A stretch of DNA of 64,000 nt from assembly GCF_005519465.1 (NCBI RefSeq), contig NZ_CP027858.1, forward strand, positions 2,232,001 through 2,296,000, read 5' to 3'. The position numbers were made by a program, and so were the translations under genes. Below, one piece after another: positions 58,918-64,000 of the stretch (the first letter of the stretch is position 1; every line of letters begins with the position of its first letter). The stretch is from Streptomyces clavuligerus. Its GTDB lineage: Bacteria > Actinomycetota > Actinomycetes > Streptomycetales > Streptomycetaceae. The notes below the pieces were generated by a model that was not told the origin of the DNA, made no database searches, and was given only the letters and a program-made list of their open reading frames with translations.

Positions 58918-60144
58918 ATGTCCCTCTTCTCGCGTCGTTCGCCGCGATCCCCGGAGTACCCGCGGTCGCCGGAGTACCCGCAACCCGCTGAGTACCCGGA
59001 GCACCCGCCCCAGCAGTACGCGGAGTACCCGGAGTACCCGGAGCACGTACGGCCACCGCACCCCTCGCCGTCCCCGCGGCCCCGACGATCGCCCCGGCCC
59101 CGCCGGCCGCTGGAGGCGCTGCGCTCCCTCGCCCCCGGGCGAGGGCTGTGGCCCGGACGCCGGGCCGACCGCCCCGTCAGCGCCGAGCGCATCGCCGAGC
59201 TGGGGCTGCTGCCCCGGGAGCGCCAGAACACCGGGCGGCCCGCGCCCGCTCCGGAGCTGGACCGGGTGGTCGCGGCGGCCCGCGCGGGCGACTGGCGGCC
59301 GGGGGCGGACCTCCTCGCCGCCACCGGCGAGGAGTGGGAGCGCCGTACCGCCGTGATCGGGGAGCTGGCGGGCGCGGCCCGGCGGAACGACGTCTGGCTC
59401 CAGCGCTGGCGGTCCGAGCGGCCCGAGGACCCCGGGGCCGCGGCCGTCCAGGCGACCGCCATGATCGACCTGGCCTGGGAGATCCGGGCCGGGGCCCGGG
59501 GCGGACGGATGTCCCCGGAGCAGTCGGAGGGGTTCTTCCGCATCCTGAGCCGCGCGGGACAGGACATCACCCGGGCCAAGGAGCTGGACGAACGGGACCC
59601 CTCGCCCTATGTGGCCGACATCTGGCGCGGTATCGGGCTGAACCGCCCGCACCAGGAGATGCACCGGCTGTGGGGCAGCACGGTCGCCCTCGACCCGTAC
59701 CATCTGAGCGCCCACCGCAGCGCCCTCCAGTACTGGTCCGCCCGCTGGCACGGCTCCCGCGACCTGGCCTTCTCCTTCGCCGAACGCGCGGGGCTCGCCG
59801 CGCCGCCGGGCCTGCTGCTCAGCTCGCTGTGGCTGCTGGCCTGGTGGGACCACCGGCCCGCCGACGCGGACGGGCGGGCCTTCCGGGAGCGGGAGGTGAT
59901 GGCGGCCGTGGACCGGCTGCACGAGGACGCGTCCGCCGCCGACCCCGGCCATCCCCATCTGGCGGAGATCCGCCATGTCCTCGCGTACTTCCTGGTGCGC
60001 CAGGGGAGGGCGGCCCCGGCACTGGAGCAGTTCCGGCGGATCGACGGACATGTGGGCGCGTTCCCCTGGACGGAGTCCCCCGATCCGGTCGCGGAGTACT
60101 GCGCGTTCCGCGATCTGGCCATCAATCTGTCGCACGCGCGCTGA
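58918..60144 (+). CDS. Helical-repeat protein with N-terminal PEYP repeats
   Basis: A 408-residue protein, paralogue of the preceding gene. Residues 10-45 hold tandem units PEYP, AEYP and PEHP; 46-75 are Pro/Arg-rich. The conserved part begins near residue 100: [67 protein letters not shown] and [29 protein letters not shown]. It lacks the transmembrane anchor. ATG at 58918 follows ggaaagg; an ATG 18 bases earlier is less well placed. Confidence 0.85.
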   Translation: MSLFSRRSPRSPEYPRSPEYPQPAEYPEHPPQQYAEYPEYPEHVRPPHPSPSPRPRRSPRPRRPLEALRSLAPGRGLWPGRRADRPVSAERIAELGLLPRERQNTGRPAPAPELDRVVAAARAGDWRPGADLLAATGEEWERRTAVIGELAGAARRNDVWLQRWRSERPEDPGAAAVQATAMIDLAWEIRAGARGGRMSPEQSEGFFRILSRAGQDITRAKELDERDPSPYVADIWRGIGLNRPHQEMHRLWGSTVALDPYHLSAHRSALQYWSARWHGSRDLAFSFAERAGLAAPPGLLLSSLWLLAWWDHRPADADGRAFREREVMAAVDRLHEDASAADPGHPHLAEIRHVLAYFLVRQGRAAPALEQFRRIDGHVGAFPWTESPDPVAEYCAFRDLAINLSHAR

Positions 60145-60244
60145 GCCCCCGCCCGCGTCCCTGGGGGTGCACGGAAGCGGAACGGGGAATGCCGGGAGCG
60201 GCCCGTTCGTTCCCCTGAAGCCCGGCCATTTCGAGGAGCCCCGT

Positions 60245-60919
60245 ATGTTCCTGTCCCGTTCCCCTCAGCTCCCCACCCCCGAGCAGGCGCTGAAGGGCCG
60301 CCCGGAGCCCGCCTTCGGCGTCCCGGAGCGCCACACCGTCCTCGGCAATCCGCTGCTGGGGCCCTATCCGGAGGGTCTGGAGACCGCCGATTTCGGCCTC
60401 GGCTGCTTCTGGGGTGCCGAGCGGAAGTTCTGGCAGCTCCCCGGTGTGTGGACGACACTCGTCGGCTACCAGGGCGGCTGCACCCCGCATCCGACCTATG
60501 ACGAGACCTGCTCCGGGCTGACCGGCCATACCGAGGTCGTCCGCGTGGTCTACGACCCCGCCGAGATCAGCTATGAGCGGCTGCTGAAGGTGTTCTGGGA
60601 GTCCCACGACCCGACCCAGGGCTTCCGCCAGGGCAATGACGTGGGCACCCAGTACCGCTCCGCGGTCTACACCCACTCCCCCGAGCAGACCGCCACCGCC
60701 AAGGCGTCCCGCGAGGCATACCAGAAGGTCCTGACCGCGTCCGGCCACTCCACGATCACCACGGAGATCCTGCCCGCCGACGGCCTCCCCTTCTATCCGG
60801 CCGAGGCGTATCACCAGCAGTACCTGGACAAGAATCCGGCCGGTTACTGCGGCATCGGCGGCACGGGCGTCAGTTGTCCGATCGGCGTCGCCCCCGCCCC
60901 GGACCCTGAGCAGAAGTAG
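60245..60919 (+). CDS. msrA: Peptide-methionine (S)-S-oxide reductase MsrA
   Basis: A 224-residue repair enzyme that reduces methionine-S-sulfoxide in proteins. The catalytic Cys is in [19 protein letters not shown] (about residue 55). [55 protein letters not shown] and [15 protein letters not shown] give the remaining family motifs and the resolving Cys. Long-form MsrA with an N-terminal extension of about 45 residues. ATG after gaggagcc. Standard length. Confidence 0.96.
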   Translation: MFLSRSPQLPTPEQALKGRPEPAFGVPERHTVLGNPLLGPYPEGLETADFGLGCFWGAERKFWQLPGVWTTLVGYQGGCTPHPTYDETCSGLTGHTEVVRVVYDPAEISYERLLKVFWESHDPTQGFRQGNDVGTQYRSAVYTHSPEQTATAKASREAYQKVLTASGHSTITTEILPADGLPFYPAEAYHQQYLDKNPAGYCGIGGTGVSCPIGVAPAPDPEQK

Positions 60920-61639
60920 TCATCCCAGAGACATCGAGACCCGTCCCCTCCCTGACGTCACGCAGCGCCGTACCGGGAAGCGAATAGGCCATGTCCATCC
61001 CGCCGCCGGGCAGCACCCAGAGGTCGTTGTCGCGGCGGCGACGGAGCAGAATGCGTCGCGGCCAGACGGACGTGAGCCCGTCACACCTGCGCTACCTACG
61101 GCTGAGGCTGCCTTCACCGCGGTACGGGTGTTCAAGGAGGGAATGATGAGGCGGGAGGAGTCTGGGTGAGGTCGAGCTCAATGCACGCCGGCCAGTACGC
61201 CATTCAGCATGGCCATGAGCTTGGCCCCAGAAGGCTTTGCGGCCTCAATCGGGTTGTGACCAGCAGAAACAGTGGCGGAACGGCCTAGCGGGACCGTTCC
61301 GACACCCGCTGTTGCCCACGGTTCTCCGATCCGACAGTTCAGAGGCTCCTACTCGCCCGTTGCAGTGCGTTGGCGTTGCCACACAGGTGGGCACTCGACG
61401 TTCTGCCTGAGGGCGAAAAGTGACTGACATGTTCGGGACATTGCCGAGCGGTGACAGCGGGGCATCGATCAAAGATGAAGCGCGCACGATCAAACGGTGA
61501 CACGGAATAAGCGATGAGAGATCTTTTTACGCCGGTAAACACATAAACGCATCACTTGAGGACAGCTGCATGAATTCGACTTGAAGTGCTGGAATCATGA
61601 GAGGGGAGGAGACATCAGCACGAAGGGATGCAGTGAAGC
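60920..61639. other. Gene-poor region with a sharp drop in GC content
   Basis: The first 180 bases hold a NUDIX remnant on the minus strand. From about 61240 the GC content falls to near 50-55%, continuing through the ParB-like gene. A short minus-strand frame ending at 61178 (..SGAKLMAMLNGVLAGVH) could be the remains of another gene. No intact gene was found. Confidence 0.6.
60925..61089 (-). pseudogene. NUDIX hydrolase remnant
   Basis: The minus strand reads DGLTSVWPRRILLRRRRDND, then LWVLPGGGMDMAYSLPG and TALRDVREGTGLDV. This follows NUDIX hydrolases (LWALPGGGxxxGE..REVREETGLD), but the box has lost its key Glu residues (GxxxxxE gone, REGTG for REETG). A stop lies just upstream in frame and the C-terminal half is missing. 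The frame continues into msrA. It looks like a fragment left after an insertion or deletion. Confidence 0.6.
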
Positions 61640-62488
61640 ATGATCGATTTCCCGGCCCTGCCGCTTGGACCCAAATACATGATCATTACTCCAGTCATGG
61701 CCGAGATCTGGTTGAATCACTGCAATCCCACCCATAATCGCGTCCTCTCCGACACCGTGTACGAACGCTACGCGAAGGACATGGCCAATGGGGCATGGAG
61801 GACGACACACCAGGGCATCGCGTTCGATAAAAATGGAATGCTGCTCGACGGGCAGCACAGGCTGATGGGCATTAAGCTTTCGGGCGCTTCGGTGGAGATG
61901 CTTGTCATTCCTAATTGCGAAGCAGAGACCTTTGATGTACTCGACTCAGGACATCGCAGGCAAGCCGCCCAGCTCCTCAAGATTCCGCATAGAATTATCG
62001 TGGCCGCAGCGGCCAGGATTATCGGACAGATGTACAAGATGTGGGAGCCTGTCACTCTTTTCGATGGCTTCTATGATACAAAAGCCGCAACTTCAGACAT
62101 CTTGAGGGCGGTTGCAGCATGGCCGGAGCTTACGACCATGGCCCCAATTGCCGCCGCGTCGTATCGAGCCTCCGGAATCAATCAGCCCACCCACCTGGCG
62201 GTACTGGCACAAGCAGCACGAACGAACCATGAAGGCAAGATCGAGGATTGGGCCAGCGGTCTTATTTCCGGCGCCAATATGGATGCCAAAGACCCTCGCC
62301 TCGTCCTCAGGAATCGATTCTTTCGGGATCGCGTGCTACTGGGAACGAGCGCAGGGCGTCGAGTATCCTACAATTTGATTGCCAAGTCATGGAACAGCTG
62401 GGCCCAGGGGAAGCTGCTTGGGACTCTGAAGTCCCTTGATGGCGAGGGCGTAATTCCCGTGATTGGGACTGAAAAGTTCAGGCCCTAA
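61640..62488 (+). CDS. ParB/Srx-like phage-type protein, horizontally acquired
   Basis: A 282-residue protein. ITPVMAEIWLNHCNPTHNRVLSDTVYERYAKDMANGAWRTTHQGIAFDKNGMLLDGQHRLMGIKLSG is the ParB-like fold region; DGQHRL corresponds to the GxxRxxA-type nucleotide-binding motif of ParB/sulfiredoxin relatives. The rest is helical with no HTH recognised. GC content and codon use (many A/T third bases) are unlike every neighbour, a sign of transfer. Phages and integrated elements carry similar genes. It has no partner gene here. ATG at 61640 has gaaggga at a slightly long distance. Confidence 0.8.
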   Translation: MIDFPALPLGPKYMIITPVMAEIWLNHCNPTHNRVLSDTVYERYAKDMANGAWRTTHQGIAFDKNGMLLDGQHRLMGIKLSGASVEMLVIPNCEAETFDVLDSGHRRQAAQLLKIPHRIIVAAAARIIGQMYKMWEPVTLFDGFYDTKAATSDILRAVAAWPELTTMAPIAAASYRASGINQPTHLAVLAQAARTNHEGKIEDWASGLISGANMDAKDPRLVLRNRFFRDRVLLGTSAGRRVSYNLIAKSWNSWAQGKLLGTLKSLDGEGVIPVIGTEKFRP

Positions 62489-62921
62489 GGGCCCGAATAG
62501 GGATTGAATAAGAGTCGGTTGAGCGGCTTTGAGTGGGAGCGGCCATGGGGCGAGAGATTCGGGAGCCTGCAAGGTTCCGCGATTCGGGCGGCCTGTGGAC
62601 CTGCCCGGCAATGGACCCGATGGGCCCCCGATCTTCGAGGCTCGCCCCAAGGTGGCTGCCTGAAGCCGTGGAGCTGGCTGCCCAGCCGCCAAGGGTTTCT
62701 CTCCGGATCTGGCGCGCTGCCTTGATCTCGTCACATGGGAGCCCTCGCGGCTGATGACGGCGGGCCACACGGCCTCCGTGACGATCTCTCCGAGCAGCGG
62801 GCGCGTGGCCTCCCACGCATCACACGGGGTGTGGCTCCCGCCATCCGCTGATGCGTGCGGAGGCAAGCATTCGGCGCAGTGAGGTGGGCGTCCACGGCTG
62901 GCCCGCCGGGTGACGGCATCA

Positions 62922-62947
62922 CGCTCCTGCCGGTTCCGGCAGGAGCG
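62922..62947. terminator. Perfect 12-bp hairpin
   Basis: cgctcctgccgg (62922-62933), tt, ccggcaggagcg (62936-62947). Terminator-like without a U-tract; its gene is not obvious. Confidence 0.5.
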
Positions 62948-62978
62948 GATACTCGAAAGGCTCTCGCTCGCCGGAACG

Positions 62979-63013
62979 GGCCGGGGCGCGGGCGGTTACA
63001 CCGCGCCCCGGCC
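62979..63013. terminator. Perfect 13-bp GC hairpin
   Basis: ggccggggcgcgg (62979-62991) and its complement (63001-63013) with a 9-base loop, about 30 bases before the next start codon. Confidence 0.55.
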
Positions 63014-63030
63014 CGGGCCGACGCCGCCAG

Positions 63031-63036
63031 TAGGGT
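63031..63036 (+). promoter_or_regulatory. -10 box of a leaderless transcript
   Basis: TAGGGT fits TANNNT and ends seven bases before the GTG at 63044, so transcription should begin at or next to the start codon. No Shine-Dalgarno is present. Confidence 0.65.
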
Positions 63037-63043
63037 TGTCGCC

Positions 63044-64000
63044 GTGGGGAGCAGCGAGCGACAGGCACAGCGGACCGGACACGGCACGGCGGCGGAGTCG
63101 GGGGCGGCGGGGCAGGAGGCGCCGGCGGGGTCGGGGGTACCCGGACAGTGCTCCGGGGAGTGCGGAGCCGGTCACGGTCCGTCGTCGTCCGAGCGGGCGG
63201 CCGGGGGGACGGGTTCCGCACGGGGCTGGGCGTCGGCAGCCTGGCGTGTGCCGGTCTTCGTGACGGCGGCCGTCGTACCGCTGTATCTGGTGTGGGCGCT
63301 CTGGCTGGCCACCGGCGGCGGCGATCTCGCCGCGCAGTTCGCCTGGACCCGTTTCGCCCAGGACCACTCCGGGTCGGCGTACAACCTCTCCTGGTACGGG
63401 GGGATGCACACCGTCAACTACAGCGTGCTGGCTCCCCCGCTCATGGCGCTGTTCGGCGTGCGGACGGTCTCCGTCGCCGCCGGTCTGCTGGGGACCTGGG
63501 CGCTGGCCGCCCTCGTCGTCCGCAGCGGGGTGCGCGCGCCGCTGTGGCCCGCGCTGATGGGCGCGGTCGTCGTCTGGTGCAATCTCGCGTCCGGCCGGAC
63601 GACCTTCGCACTCGGTCTCGCGATCGGGCTGCTCGCGCTGTTGTGCGTCCGCAGGCCCGTACCGGCGGCCGTCGGCGCGGCCCTGGCCACGCTGGCGAGC
63701 CCGGTCGCCGGGCTCTTCCTGGTGGTGGCGGGCGCCGCGTACCTCCTCGACCGGCGCCCGCGGGTCGCGGTGGCGCTGCTGCTGCCGCCCGCCCTGGTGG
63801 TGGGGGTGACGACGGTCCTCTTCCCGTTCTCCGGGGAGATGCCGATGCCGGCGGGGAAGCTGTGGCTGCCGCTGCTGGTCTCCGCCGCCGTGGTGCTGGC
63901 CGCCCCGCGCGCGTGGCCCCTGGTGCGCTACGGCGCCGGGATCTACGGCGTGGGTGTGGTGCTGACGTTCTTCATCCCGACACCGATCGGGACGAACGTG
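63044..64000 (+). CDS. Polytopic membrane protein, 3' end outside the window
   Basis: The frame is open from the GTG at 63044 to the last base (319 codons). A disordered Gly/Ala/Ser-rich N-terminus of about 68 residues precedes at least seven hydrophobic helices (first WRVPVFVTAAVVPLYLVWALWL). Loop residues FAWTRFAQDHSGSAYNLSWYGGMHTVNYSVLAPPLMALFG suggest a glycosyltransferase-C-like or MFS-like protein of actinobacteria; the fold is not certain. It appears leaderless. Orientation and codon bias support a real gene. Confidence 0.85.
   Translation, partial: MGSSERQAQRTGHGTAAESGAAGQEAPAGSGVPGQCSGECGAGHGPSSSERAAGGTGSARGWASAAWRVPVFVTAAVVPLYLVWALWLATGGGDLAAQFAWTRFAQDHSGSAYNLSWYGGMHTVNYSVLAPPLMALFGVRTVSVAAGLLGTWALAALVVRSGVRAPLWPALMGAVVVWCNLASGRTTFALGLAIGLLALLCVRRPVPAAVGAALATLASPVAGLFLVVAGAAYLLDRRPRVAVALLLPPALVVGVTTVLFPFSGEMPMPAGKLWLPLLVSAAVVLAAPRAWPLVRYGAGIYGVGVVLTFFIPTPIGTNV

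Larger units (their letters stand above)
62489..63043. other. Gene-free region before the leaderless membrane protein
   Basis: GC rises again at about 62520. No frame has convincing coding bias. The right part contains two perfect hairpins (62922-62947 and 62979-63013). Confidence 0.6.

Noticed and set aside
61178..61340. Minus-strand frame ending SGAKLMAMLNGVLAGVH
   Set aside because: It is stop-bound upstream, lacks a start codon with a ribosome binding site and matches no family I recognise; at most a fragment.

Overview
The window is chromosomal DNA of a Streptomyces. The reasons are the very high GC content with strongly GC-biased third codon positions, frequent GTG starts (and one TTG), and genes typical of the genus: chaplins, rodlins, the melC tyrosinase pair, the mycothiol-dependent amidase Mca and GTP-type PEP carboxykinase. 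I saw no rRNA, tRNA, CRISPR array or intact transposase. Both ends are cut inside genes.

Layout. (1) 1-2550: a PLP-dependent D-amino-acid enzyme (5' end missing) followed by an N-acyl-D-amino-acid deacylase. (2) 2700-31200: a cell-surface and development island. It starts with a small secreted protein, a chaplin and convergent melC2/melC1, then a secreted protein, a P450, a DUF5949-like protein and a lipoprotein. A Vps62-type protein with a candidate pore-forming half follows, then a FAD oxidoreductase/ATP-grasp pair and a secreted GH26-like hydrolase. Next is a tightly overlapping eight-gene exopolysaccharide operon on the minus strand (27439 to 16033): glycosyltransferase, polyprenyl glycosylphosphotransferase, O-antigen-ligase-like polymerase, MurJ-like flippase, polysaccharide deacetylase, second glycosyltransferase, Wzz-like copolymerase and FemAB-like acyltransferase. 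A secreted beta-rich protein, a small exported protein, two rodlins and a second chaplin close the island. (3) 31700-41700: alanine-type aminotransferase, an SCO4983-like protein, pckG, a TrhA/hemolysin III membrane protein with a TetR regulator, a 730-bp gene-free stretch rich in repeats, a YyaL-type protein, an RHH/PIN toxin-antitoxin pair and a small membrane protein. (4) 41800-50350: a STAND (NB-ARC/TPR) ATPase, mca with a small membrane partner, a DUF4307 protein, greA, and a UTRA-only protein beside a complete GntR/UTRA regulator divergent from a Cys-rich protein. (5) 50380-60920: a DrrAB-type ABC exporter, threonine dehydratase, MarR, a sigma-like protein with a small membrane protein, DUF1059, cystathionine gamma-synthase, two paralogous proteins and msrA. 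(6) 60920-62500: a low-GC islet with a decayed NUDIX remnant and a ParB-like phage-type gene. (7) A leaderless polytopic membrane protein runs off the right end.

How it fits together. The central island combines what is needed to coat an aerial hypha: amyloid chaplins, rodlins that order them, a matrix polysaccharide with its export and modification enzymes, and a secreted glycoside hydrolase. From memory, S. coelicolor has melC, chaplins, rodlins and glycosyltransferases near SCO2699-2719, while the pckG-mca-greA-metB-msrA genes lie near SCO4950-4985. The window would then join two blocks that are apart in that species.

Most striking observations: repeated low-complexity inserts in otherwise conserved enzymes, including a 175-residue insert in the STAND ATPase; a duplicated gene junction inside the polysaccharide operon; several perfect palindromes at promoters; a Shine-Dalgarno-masking hairpin; and the Vps62/pore-former-like protein.
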